The translations under genes and the position numbers were made by a program. The notes below the pieces were generated by a model, which saw only the letters and a program-made list of their open reading frames with translations, was not told the DNA's origin and did not search any database. Positions 26,212 through 33,612 of a DNA stretch of 64,000 nt are shown here, one piece after another (the first letter of the stretch is position 1; every line of letters starts with the position of its first letter). This DNA is from Actinophytocola algeriensis (GTDB lineage: Bacteria; Actinomycetota; Actinomycetes; Mycobacteriales; Pseudonocardiaceae): the NCBI RefSeq assembly GCF_014203735.1, contig NZ_JACHJQ010000002.1, positions 124,001-188,000 on the forward strand, written 5' to 3'.

Positions 26212-26625
26212 TCACGGCACAATCGCGGAGCTTGCGGAGCGATCATCGGACACAATCGCGGAGCTTGCGGAGCGATCATCGGACACCTTCGCGACCGCGT
26301 CGATCTCCACCACGACACCGCGCGGCAGTTCCGCGACGCCGACCACCGTGCGGGCGGGCCGGGGCTCGGCCCACAGCTCGATGAACTGTTCGTTCGCGAG
26401 GTCGCGCAGGGCCATGTCGGTGACGAAGTAGGTCAGCTTCACGACGTCCGCGAGCCCGACGCCGACGGTCGCCATGCGCTGTTTCAGCTGTTCCATCGCC
26501 GCGTCCATCGCGGCGCGGCCGCCGGGCACGACGGCTCCGTCCGCGTCCAGTGGCAGGGAACCCGACACGAACACCAGCCCGTTCGCGACGACCGCGTCGC
26601 TGTACGGATGTTGTGGATCACTCAT
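26212..26625 (-). CDS. RidA/YjgF-family protein with repeat-derived C-terminal tail
   Basis: The first 114 or so residues form a RidA-like fold: NGLVFVSGSLPLDADGAVVPGG, VKLTYFVTDMALRDLANEQF and PARTVVGVAELPRGVVVEIDAVA. It has the conserved Arg that binds the carboxylate of imine substrates. RidA proteins hydrolyse reactive enamines/imines such as 2-aminoacrylate, or act on related acids. After the normal end (IDAVAK) the frame runs into the 33-bp tandem repeat, which adds two identical SDDRSASSAIV units and a final Pro. The tail is therefore a recent acquisition. Confidence 0.85.
   Translation of the reverse strand: MSDPQHPYSDAVVANGLVFVSGSLPLDADGAVVPGGRAAMDAAMEQLKQRMATVGVGLADVVKLTYFVTDMALRDLANEQFIELWAEPRPARTVVGVAELPRGVVVEIDAVAKVSDDRSASSAIVSDDRSASSAIVP
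26218..26283 (+). repeat. 33-bp exact tandem duplication of the GACACAATCGCGGAGCTTGCGGAGCG element
   Basis: Two identical copies lie at 26218-26250 and 26251-26283. They share their core with 14171-14210 and, more distantly, 7002-7077. They are translated on the minus strand as the duplicated C-terminal tail of the RidA protein. Confidence 0.85.
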
Positions 26626-26711
26626 GGGTCCGACCCTCTCATGAGAACGGCGACTGCCTTCGCACCCAGCCACCCCGGTCGCGATGTCCTCCGTCTCGTT
26701 GTCACGGCGGA

Positions 26712-28094
26712 TCATCCCAGCCGAATCCGCCTCGCGGTGAGGCAGCCGGCGAGTGCGACGGCCGCGAACCCGAACAGCAGGTAACGCGCCGAGTGCGCCA
26801 TGTCCGGTGCGCCGAGGTTGACGAGTACACCGCCGATCGCGGAGCTGAACGACACCGCGATCAGCTCGACCGTGTTGGCACCCGCCGCCGCCTTGCCCGC
26901 CTCGGCCTTGTCCGGTGAGCTGCTCATCGCGGCGACCAGCAGGTGCGGGAAGGCGATCCCGATGCCGGTACCCGCGAGGATCAGCCCCGCGAACCACACG
27001 ACGACGGTGACCGGACCGGCGCCGTACCACTGGAACAGCCCGGTGACGGCGAGTCCGGTCGCGAGGAGCGCGGGCCCGGCGACCAGCAGGCGGTGGACGG
27101 TGCGCGGCGCGGCGGCACCGGCGGCGAACATCGTGCTGACCGACCAGCCCAGCGACACCGCGGCGCCGAGGAACGCGGCGACCAGCGGCACCACGCCCGC
27201 GAGCCGGTGCCCGAACAGCGGGGTGAACGCCTCCGACGCCATGCCCGTCGTGAGGATGACGATGCTCAGGTAGATCCACTTCAGCGGCGACCCGGCCAGG
27301 TAGGTGGTGCGGGGCAGCACACCCGCCGTCGTCCTGCGTTCCCACGAGACGAAGCCGACTACGAGCACCGCCGCGACAGCGCAGGTGAGCAGGGTGTGCG
27401 TCACGTCCTCGAACAGGGCGGCCACGCTGATCAGCACGGTCGCCAGCGTGAGCAGGACCAGCGAGGTAACGGGCACCGGCTCGCGGCTCGCCGCCCGTTC
27501 GCCGCGGGGCAGGACGGCGGGCGCGGCCACGGCGACCAGCACGCCGAGCACCGCGAGCACGACGAACGCGAGCCGCCACACGCCGAGCTGGGCGAACACC
27601 CCGCCGATCGCCGGGCCCGCCAGCGTGCCGAGGCCCCACATCGCGGAGATCAGCGCGGTCGCCTTGGCCCACAGGCGTTCCGGGAGCGCCGACTGCACGA
27701 CGGCGTAGCCGAGCCCGGCGAGGATGCCACCACCGATGCCCTGCACGGCACGGCCGACCAGCAGCACCGCCATCGACGGGCTCACCGCGCACACGATCGT
27801 GCCGACGACGAACGGCGCCAGCCCGACGAGGTACGCGCCGACCGGGCCGCGTGCCGCCAGCAGCCTGCTGACGAGCATCGACGAGATCACCGACATGATC
27901 GTGAAGACCGTCATGTTCCAGGCGTAGAGCCGCTCGCCGCCGATGTCCTCGATCGCGGTGGGCAACAGGCTGGTGGTCAGGAAGATGTTCGTGGCGTGCA
28001 GCGCGACGCCACCGGCCAGCACGGCCGCGGTGCCCAGGTACTGCCCCGGGGTGAGCAGCTCGCGCCACGTCCCGGCGCTCTCGACGGTTGTCAT
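26712..28094 (-). CDS. MFS drug/metabolite exporter, probably SoxR-controlled
   Basis: This 460-residue protein has 12-14 membrane helices. It contains SMLVSRLLAARGPVGAYLVGL (motif A-like loop), GRAVQGIGGGILAGLGYAVVQSALP (motif C-like) and LWAKATALISAMWGLGTLAGPAIGG, typical of DHA-type exporters. It is divergent from soxR. On its own strand, TTGACC and TACGGT are 19 bp apart around a SoxR box, and the -10 is 7 nt from the ATG. A role in export of redox-active compounds, perhaps an endogenous pigment or antibiotic, follows from known actinobacterial SoxR targets; the substrate is inference. Confidence 0.88.
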   Translation of the reverse strand: MTTVESAGTWRELLTPGQYLGTAAVLAGGVALHATNIFLTTSLLPTAIEDIGGERLYAWNMTVFTIMSVISSMLVSRLLAARGPVGAYLVGLAPFVVGTIVCAVSPSMAVLLVGRAVQGIGGGILAGLGYAVVQSALPERLWAKATALISAMWGLGTLAGPAIGGVFAQLGVWRLAFVVLAVLGVLVAVAAPAVLPRGERAASREPVPVTSLVLLTLATVLISVAALFEDVTHTLLTCAVAAVLVVGFVSWERRTTAGVLPRTTYLAGSPLKWIYLSIVILTTGMASEAFTPLFGHRLAGVVPLVAAFLGAAVSLGWSVSTMFAAGAAAPRTVHRLLVAGPALLATGLAVTGLFQWYGAGPVTVVVWFAGLILAGTGIGIAFPHLLVAAMSSSPDKAEAGKAAAGANTVELIAVSFSSAIGGVLVNLGAPDMAHSARYLLFGFAAVALAGCLTARRIRLG

Positions 28095-28101
28095 GGCTGA
28101 G

Positions 28102-28132
28102 ACCGTAAGATCTCAAGGGAACTTGAGGTCAA
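28102..28132 (-). promoter_or_regulatory. SoxR-type promoter of the MFS gene (TTGACC-19-TACGGT)
   Basis: The -35 (28127-28132) and -10 (28102-28107) are separated by 19 bp, the long spacer typical of MerR-family-activated promoters. The ATG lies 7 nt after the -10, so the transcript should be leaderless. Confidence 0.7.
28112..28127. promoter_or_regulatory. SoxR box (CTCAAG-GGAA-CTTGAG)
   Basis: This is a perfect 6-bp-arm inverted repeat centred between the promoter elements. It closely matches the established CCTCAAGTTANCTTGAGG consensus, with the outer pair imperfect on one side. Confidence 0.82.
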
Positions 28133-28148
28133 GTGGCGGGAGGCGTTG

Positions 28149-28604
28149 GTGGCCAAGGAACCGGAGGACCTGCTGGCCATCGGGGAGGTGTCCCGCCGCA
28201 CCGGCGTGGCCACCTCCGCGCTGCACTACTACGAGCAGCTCGGCCTCATCACGTCCACGCGCACCGGCGGCAACCAGCGGCGCTACTCGCGGCACATGCT
28301 CCGGCGGATCTCGCTCATCCTGGTGGCGAAACGACTGGGGATCGCGCTCGCGGACGTGCAGGAGGTGTTCGCCACCCTGCCCGCGGACACGCGGCCGCTG
28401 GCCCGCGACTGGCGGCGCGTGTCCCGGCGCTGGGAGGCGCAGCTGGAGCGGAAGAAGCGGGAAATCGAACAGCTGCAGGAGGAACTGACAGGCTGCATCG
28501 GCTGCGGCTGCCTGTCCCTCAACCGGTGCAGGCTTCTCAACCCCGAGGACGAACTCGCCGAGCAGGGGTCCGGCCCACGTCGCATCGGCGTGAACCTCGA
28601 CTAG
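28149..28604 (+). CDS. soxR: Redox-sensing transcriptional activator SoxR
   Basis: The protein has 151 residues. The MerR-type HTH (LAIGEVSRRTGVATSALHYYEQLGLI, then TGGNQRRYSRHMLRRI) is followed by a dimerisation helix. The [2Fe-2S] ligands C116, C119, C121 and C127 follow in the exact SoxR spacing C-x2-C-x-C-x5-C, with LLNPEDELAEQGSGPR after them. It responds to redox-active compounds or oxidants. The GTG start at 28149 is preferred (GGGAGG 5 nt upstream) over the TTG one codon earlier. It is divergent from the MFS exporter, with a SoxR box between them. Confidence 0.95.
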   Translation: MAKEPEDLLAIGEVSRRTGVATSALHYYEQLGLITSTRTGGNQRRYSRHMLRRISLILVAKRLGIALADVQEVFATLPADTRPLARDWRRVSRRWEAQLERKKREIEQLQEELTGCIGCGCLSLNRCRLLNPEDELAEQGSGPRRIGVNLD

Positions 28605-28713
28605 GTCCGGATGCGTTGGCGTCCTGGTGGTGTTCCGAAAGGTGGGCGCTTTCGGGGCGCTGAGCCCGGCACATCACCGAAGGGCCCTGCGAACGTTGGT
28701 GACACAGCACTTG

Positions 28714-29301
28714 CTACGGGCGCCACTCCGGGTCGCGGCCCAGGAAGGCAAGCAGGTGGGCCAGCGGAGTCATGTCCCCGGACAGTTTGAACGGGGGCTG
28801 GAAGCCCGCGTCGGGGCGGTGGCGCCGTTCGTTGTCGGGGACGTCGCGGTCCGCGACCTCCTGCGCGGCGGCCACGAGGTCGTCCTCCAGTGCGACCGTC
28901 CGTCCCAGCGACGCGGCCACGTCCCACGAGTGCACCACGTAGTCCAGCAGGTGGAACCCGATGGCCTGCCGGGCGGGGAAGCGGACCGCGGAGCTGATGT
29001 TCGGCAGCCAGAACTCCGGTGCCGCCGCCGCGAAGGCGGCCACCACCGCGTCCGCGGACTCCGCGTAGTCCCGACGTGGGTCGTCGCCGAAGGTGTGGGG
29101 TTCCCAGGCAGGGCGGTCGCCCCTGGCTGCGGCCGCGAAGCCGTGGTTCTCCGTGGTCATGTGGCCCAGCAGGTCGCGGAGCGTCCAACCCGCGCACGGG
29201 GTCGGCAGCGTCCACTGGTCGTCGTGGATCTGGGACACGACCACCACGCTGTGCCGCATCGCGCGGCCGTGCAGTTCCAGCACCCGATGAACCTCCGTCA
29301 C
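28714..29301 (-). CDS. DinB-like mycothiol-dependent-type protein (TIGR03086 family)
   Basis: This 195-residue protein contains the N-terminal helical bundle with TPCAGWTLRDLLGHMTTENHGF and a later His-containing helix (GFHLLDYVVHSWDVA). These supply the three-His metal site of the TIGR03086/MDMPI group. Members include mycothiol-dependent maleylpyruvate isomerase and many uncharacterised metalloproteins found in mycothiol-producing actinobacteria. It stands alone, with no pathway neighbours to name a substrate. Confidence 0.8.
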   Translation of the reverse strand: MTEVHRVLELHGRAMRHSVVVVSQIHDDQWTLPTPCAGWTLRDLLGHMTTENHGFAAAARGDRPAWEPHTFGDDPRRDYAESADAVVAAFAAAAPEFWLPNISSAVRFPARQAIGFHLLDYVVHSWDVAASLGRTVALEDDLVAAAQEVADRDVPDNERRHRPDAGFQPPFKLSGDMTPLAHLLAFLGRDPEWRP

Positions 29302-29482
29302 ACGAAGCAGCCGCGAACCGTCGTCTCAGGCGAACATACCCGCATGCCGGGTCCGCAGCGCGCGCTTGATCACCGTGCCCGTCGGGCCCAGCGCACACCC
29401 GCGATGCCCGGCCGCTCCCCGAGCCTGCCGCGACGGTCTCCGCCGCCGGGCGCGCTGGACTGGTTTTGTCGGTGCCAGGGCC

Positions 29483-29488
29483 TAGGCT
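29483..29488 (+). promoter_or_regulatory. Putative -10 (TAGGCT) of leaderless Nudix transcript
   Basis: TAGGCT lies exactly 6 nt before ATG 29495, identical in sequence and spacing to the site at 52534-52539. No Shine-Dalgarno is present. The rest of the 193-bp gap upstream shows no clear signal. Confidence 0.45.
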
Positions 29489-29494
29489 GCCGCC

Positions 29495-29962
29495 ATGCCC
29501 AAGACCAGCGCCGCGCTCCTCCTGTTCCGCCACGGCAGTGACGGGCTCGAGGTGCTGATCGCGCACATGGGCGGCCCGTTCTGGGCCCGCAAGGACGCGG
29601 GCGCCTGGTCGATCCCCAAGGGCGAGTACACCGACGAGGAGCCGCTCGCGGCCGCGCGCCGGGAGTTCGCCGAGGAGATGGGGTCGCCGCCGCCCGGTGG
29701 GGAGCCGGTCGCACTCGGCACCGTCAAGCAGTCCGGTGGCAAGTCGGTCACCACGTTCGCCGTCGAGGGCGACTTCGACCTCGCCGGGTTCCGCAGCAAC
29801 ACGTTCGAGCTGGAGTGGCCGCGCGGGTCCGGGCGGGTGCAGGAGTTCCCTGAGGTCGACCGCGCCGCGTGGGTCCCGGTGGCGGTCGCGCGGGAGAAGC
29901 TGGTCAAGGGGCAGGTGCCAGTGCTGGACGCCCTGGTCGAACATCTCGGGAGCAACGCGTGA
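29495..29962 (+). CDS. Nudix hydrolase
   Basis: This 155-residue protein has a full Nudix box, with GEYTDEEPLAAARREFAEEM followed by G matching G-x5-E-x7-R-E-U-x-E-E-x-G. The beta strands before it (SAALLLFRHGSDGLEVLIAHMGGPFWARKD) are typical of the DR1025/ADP-ribose-like group. It hydrolyses a nucleoside diphosphate linked to another group; the substrate is undefined. The stop overlaps the GTG of the YCII gene (GTGA). Confidence 0.88.
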   Translation: MPKTSAALLLFRHGSDGLEVLIAHMGGPFWARKDAGAWSIPKGEYTDEEPLAAARREFAEEMGSPPPGGEPVALGTVKQSGGKSVTTFAVEGDFDLAGFRSNTFELEWPRGSGRVQEFPEVDRAAWVPVAVAREKLVKGQVPVLDALVEHLGSNA

Positions 29963-30330
29963 AGTACCTGATCCTGATCCACAGCAACCCGGCGTCGCGG
30001 GCCGCGTGGGAGCAACTGTCCGAGGAGCAGCGGGCCAACTTCGGCCACTCGCACCTCGCCCTCAACGACGCGCTCGCCGCCGAGGGCGTGCTCGCGGGCA
30101 GCGAGGGCCTGCAGCCGGTCGACACCGCCAAGCGGGTGTCGGTCCGCGACGGGCGGACCATCACGTCGGACGGGCCGTTCGCCGAGGTCAAGGAGCACCT
30201 GGCCGGGTTCTACATCGTCGACGTCGACAGCGTCGACGAGGCGGTCGCGATCGCCGCCCGGGTCCCCGACGCCCAGTTCGGTGCGGTCGAGGTGCGCCCG
30301 GTCTACGACATGAGCCAGTTGGAATCCTGA
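29959..30330 (+). CDS. YCII/DGPF-domain protein
   Basis: The protein has 123 residues. It begins MKYLILIHSNPASRAAWEQL, with TSDGPFAEVKEHLAGFYIVDV (DGPF motif) and VEVRPVYDM. It is a paralogue of the protein at 7072-7410. The GTG start overlaps the Nudix stop. ECF42-type sigma factors usually control such genes; the nearest one is 2 kb downstream at 32359. The last 28 bp overlap a convergent gene. Confidence 0.85.
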   Translation: MKYLILIHSNPASRAAWEQLSEEQRANFGHSHLALNDALAAEGVLAGSEGLQPVDTAKRVSVRDGRTITSDGPFAEVKEHLAGFYIVDVDSVDEAVAIAARVPDAQFGAVEVRPVYDMSQLES

Positions 30331-30632
30331 GGCTGCGGCGTCCACTCCTGCATCTCCGCGTGACAGCCGGACACCGCGTAGCGGCGCACCCCGGCGACAA
30401 CGAGCGGGTCGAGGTCCAGCGCCCGTTCCAGTTCGGCGCGCGACGTCGTGGCGAAGATGGTCAGGTTGTCCGCGGGCACTCTGCCGGGCAGCACCCAGCC
30501 CCGTTCCCGCTGGTCAAGACACCACAGCAGATGTTCACCGATCAGTACGCGGTTGGCAGGGGCGTCCCACCGGAAGTCACCCCGGTTGTGGCCCAACGCG
30601 ACGTATAACCGCTCCGGATCTTCGGGACTCAC
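30303..30632 (-). CDS. Probable YCII-like small protein
   Basis: From GTG 30632 it has 109 residues. RLYVALGHNRGDFRWDAPANRVLIGEHLLW, GWVLPGRVPADNLTIFATTSRAELERALDLDPLVVAGV and EMQEWTP follow the strand order of YciI-type proteins. In these, a leading strand, a central gain-of-function segment and a DP-x-V motif precede a final WTP strand. It is convergent with, and overlaps by 28 bp, the YCII gene to its left. Longer starts would run into the divergent MFS gene. Confidence 0.6.
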   Translation of the reverse strand: MSPEDPERLYVALGHNRGDFRWDAPANRVLIGEHLLWCLDQRERGWVLPGRVPADNLTIFATTSRAELERALDLDPLVVAGVRRYAVSGCHAEMQEWTPQPQDSNWLMS

Positions 30633-30717
30633 ACCATAGATAGTGCACCACCCCGCGCCGGGCTCGCCGGGACCTCCGGGAATACTCCAGTTCGCTGCGA
30701 GACCCCGGGGGAAGAAG

Positions 30718-31923
30718 ATGTCCGCGCGCACCGTCCCGTTCTTCACGGCGCTGACCGTCGACGCCCTGGGCACGGGCATGTTCGTGCCCCTGTCACTGCT
30801 GTACTTCGCCCGGGTCCCGAAGATCGACCTGGCGACGGTCGGTGTGCTGCTCAGTGTCGCCGCCGCTCTGAGCCTGCCGGTGCCGGTGCTGGTCGGCCAC
30901 CTCGTCGACCGGTTCGGCCCGAAGCCGGTGGTCGTCGCGGCCCACTTCGTCCAGGCCGCCGCGTTCGCGGGCTACCTCGCGGTCACCGGTCCGGTGGCGC
31001 TGCTGCTCACGGCGGTCGTGGCCACCGCGGGCCAGCGGGCGTTCTGGTCGTCGGTGTTCGCGCTGGTGGCCGACCTCGCGGAGCAGTCCGGTGGCGGGAG
31101 GCGCCCGGAGCGCTGGTTCGCGCTGGTCGGCATGGCGCAGACCGCCGGGCTCGGCGCGGGCGGGCTCCTGTCCGGGCTGCTGCTGGCCATCGGGACGGAG
31201 ACCGTGTTCCGGCTCATGGCGATCGGCAACGCGGTCACGTTCCTGCTCGCCGGGCTGCTGGTCCTGCTGGTGCGCGTCGCCCACGAGCGGCCTGCCGAAC
31301 GCGCGGTGGGTGGCTACCGGGTGCTGCTCGCCGACCGGCCCTACCTGGGGCTCATCGGCGTGAACACGATCTTCGCGATGTGCGCCATGTTCTTCGGGCT
31401 GGCGCTGCCGGTGTACCTGGTGGACGGGCTGTCCGCGCCCGCGTGGCTGGTCGGGCCCCTGCTCGGGGCCAACACGATCCTGCTCGCGCTCGGGCAGACC
31501 ACCGCGGTCCGGGTGCTGCGGCCGATGCTGCGCACCCGCGTGATGGTGCTGGCCGGGGTGTTGTGGGCGGTGTGGGCGGCGGCGTGCGCACTCGCACCCG
31601 CGCTGCCCTTGTCGGCGCTGGTGCCGTACCTCGTGGTGGTCACGCTGTGCTTCACGGTGGCGGAGCTGGTGCACGCACCGGTGTCCATGACGCTCGCGTC
31701 CGAGGCCGCCCCCGCCGACCTGCGCGGCCGCTACCTCGCGGTGTTCCAGTACTCGTTCGCGTTCGCCACGGTCATCGCGCCCGGGTTCTTCTCGGTGCTG
31801 TTCACGATGGGCACACCGCTGCCGTTCGCGGGGCTGGCCGTGCTGGCGCTCCTCGGCGCCGCCGCCATGCTCGTGCTGGAGCGGCGGCTGCCGAGGACAG
31901 CGCTGGTCAGCTCTCCTGGATGA
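30718..31923 (+). CDS. MFS transporter
   Basis: This 401-residue protein has 12 membrane helices. It starts TVPFFTALTVDALGTGMFVPLSLLYF and has the motif A loop GHLVDRFGPKPVV. It resembles small actinobacterial MFS exporters. ATG 30718 is preferred: a GGGGGAAG ribosome-binding site lies just upstream and it begins at the conserved core. The 3' end overlaps the convergent VOC gene by 17 bp. Substrate unknown. Confidence 0.85.
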   Translation: MSARTVPFFTALTVDALGTGMFVPLSLLYFARVPKIDLATVGVLLSVAAALSLPVPVLVGHLVDRFGPKPVVVAAHFVQAAAFAGYLAVTGPVALLLTAVVATAGQRAFWSSVFALVADLAEQSGGGRRPERWFALVGMAQTAGLGAGGLLSGLLLAIGTETVFRLMAIGNAVTFLLAGLLVLLVRVAHERPAERAVGGYRVLLADRPYLGLIGVNTIFAMCAMFFGLALPVYLVDGLSAPAWLVGPLLGANTILLALGQTTAVRVLRPMLRTRVMVLAGVLWAVWAAACALAPALPLSALVPYLVVVTLCFTVAELVHAPVSMTLASEAAPADLRGRYLAVFQYSFAFATVIAPGFFSVLFTMGTPLPFAGLAVLALLGAAAMLVLERRLPRTALVSSPG

Positions 31924-32272
31924 CCGACAGGACGTTGCCCGCCGGGTCCTTGAACCAGGCGATCAGCGGCCCCTGGCCGCGGTGGATCCCCAGGTCGTCG
32001 ATGTCCGGGCCCTTGTCGAACACGACGCCCTTCCCGGCCAGCTCACGGACCGCGGCCTCGATGTCGGCGACGGGGAAGTTGAGCGTCGTGTACTCGGCGG
32101 GCACGTGGTTCGGTTTCGGGTAGACGAGCGTGTCCCGGCCGCCAGCCAGGTGCAGCGTGAGCATGCCGTGCTCCTCGGACACCAGGATGCCGAGCGTCTC
32201 CTCGTAGAACCGCCTGGTCGCGGGGATGTCATCGCTGGAGAACCCGCTGAAGGCCTTCGATTCGGCGAACAT
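31907..32272 (-). CDS. VOC-family (glyoxalase/bleomycin-resistance-like) protein
   Basis: The protein has 121 residues with two beta-alpha-beta-beta-beta halves. The first begins KAFSGFSSDDIPATRRFYEETLGI. The second contains YTTLNFPVADIEAAVRELAGKG and ends WFKDPAGNVLSVIQE. It may be a metal-dependent lyase/dioxygenase or a binding protein; no substrate can be named. It is divergent from the ECF sigma gene, and VOC proteins are commonly linked to this type of sigma factor. Confidence 0.82.
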   Translation of the reverse strand: MFAESKAFSGFSSDDIPATRRFYEETLGILVSEEHGMLTLHLAGGRDTLVYPKPNHVPAEYTTLNFPVADIEAAVRELAGKGVVFDKGPDIDDLGIHRGQGPLIAWFKDPAGNVLSVIQES

Positions 32273-32358
32273 GTCCCTGTTCCTCTCAATCGGCGCTGTC
32301 GGCGCTGTCACCAGGTGGTAGATGCCGAATCGGGGATTTCGACATCGCCGGTGAGAGG

Positions 32359-33564
32359 ATGTCGGCGATGACCGAGATCGAACCACTGCTTCGGGAGCTG
32401 GCCCCGCAGGTCCTCGCCACGCTCGTGCGCCGGTACGGCGGCTTCGACACCTGCGAGGACGCGGTGCAGGAGGCGCTCATCGCGGCCGTCACGAACTGGC
32501 CGCGGGATGGTCTGCCGGACAACCCGCGCGGGTGGCTGGTCACCGTGGCGAGCCGCCGCAGGACCGAGCTGTGGCGCAACGAGACGGCCAGGCGCAGGCG
32601 TGAGGAGACCGTCGCCGCGCTCACCCCACCCGACCCGGAGCCGGTGACGGGTGTCGACGACACGCTCGCGCTGTTCTTCCTGTGCTGCCACCCGTCGCTC
32701 ACGCAGGCGTCGCAGATCGCGCTGACACTGCGTGCGGTCGGCGGCCTCACCACGGCGGAGATCGCGCGGGCGTTCCTGGTGCCGGAGGCCACGATCGGCC
32801 AGCGCATCAGCAGGGCGAAGAAGACCATCAAGGACGCGGACCTGGCCCAGCCACCCACGGCGGTGGACGCGGTCCTGCAGGTCCTGTACCTGATCTTCAA
32901 CGAGGGTTACACGGCGACGTCAGGCGACGCACTGAACCGGGTCGAGCTGACCACGGAAGCAATACGCCTGACCCGCCAACTGCACGGCCAGCTGCCCGAC
33001 GACGGCGAGGTGGCAGGCCTGCTGGCCCTGATGCTCCTGACCGACGCCCGCCGCCCGGCCCGCACCACGCCCGACGGCGCACTGGTCCCCCTGGCGGAGC
33101 AGGACCGGACCCGGTGGGACGCGGCCCGGATAGCCGAAGGCGACGCGCTGATCACGTCGACACTGGAGAAGGCCCCGATCGGCCCGTACCAGCTGCAGGC
33201 AGCGATCGCGGCGGTGCACGACAGCGCGGAGAAGGCGGCGGAGACGGACTGGCAGGAGATCCTGGGCCTGTACGAGCTGCTGACCACGGTGTCCCCGAGC
33301 CCGATGGTCACGCTGAACAGGGTGGTGGCGCACGCGATGGTGCACGGCCCGGCCGCGGGTCTGGCAGAGCTGGAAGTGGCGGTAGGGGATCCGGCACTGG
33401 CAGACCACCACCGGGTCACGGCGGTGCGCGCCCACCTGCTGGACCTGGCAGGCGACCACGAGGCGGCCGCGGAGCAGTACCACAAGGCCGCCGCGGCGAC
33501 GGAGAGCGGCCCGGAACGCCGGTACCTCCAGGAACGCGGTGACCGCATCGTGACGTCGGGCTGA
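32359..33564 (+). CDS. ECF RNA polymerase sigma factor with C-terminal extension (ECF42-like)
   Basis: This 401-residue protein is a paralogue of the one at 5470. Region 2 is at EIEPLLRELAPQVLATLVRRYGGFDTCEDAVQEAL and region 4 at [38 protein letters not shown]. The long helical extension has [19 protein letters not shown] and YQLQAAIAAVHDSAE. ATG 32359 and ATG 32368 are both possible. It is divergent from a VOC gene and close to two YCII-type genes that may be its regulon. Confidence 0.88.
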   Translation: MSAMTEIEPLLRELAPQVLATLVRRYGGFDTCEDAVQEALIAAVTNWPRDGLPDNPRGWLVTVASRRRTELWRNETARRRREETVAALTPPDPEPVTGVDDTLALFFLCCHPSLTQASQIALTLRAVGGLTTAEIARAFLVPEATIGQRISRAKKTIKDADLAQPPTAVDAVLQVLYLIFNEGYTATSGDALNRVELTTEAIRLTRQLHGQLPDDGEVAGLLALMLLTDARRPARTTPDGALVPLAEQDRTRWDAARIAEGDALITSTLEKAPIGPYQLQAAIAAVHDSAEKAAETDWQEILGLYELLTTVSPSPMVTLNRVVAHAMVHGPAAGLAELEVAVGDPALADHHRVTAVRAHLLDLAGDHEAAAEQYHKAAAATESGPERRYLQERGDRIVTSG

Positions 33565-33612
33565 GTAGTCGTACGGATCCGGGAACGGGCGGTCGTTGCT
33601 GTACTGAGGTGC

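Noticed and set aside
30643-30717. Upstream extension of the MFS gene starting at 30643
   Set aside because: The extra residues are Pro/Gly-rich and do not form a membrane segment. ATG 30718 has a ribosome-binding site and begins at the first helix.
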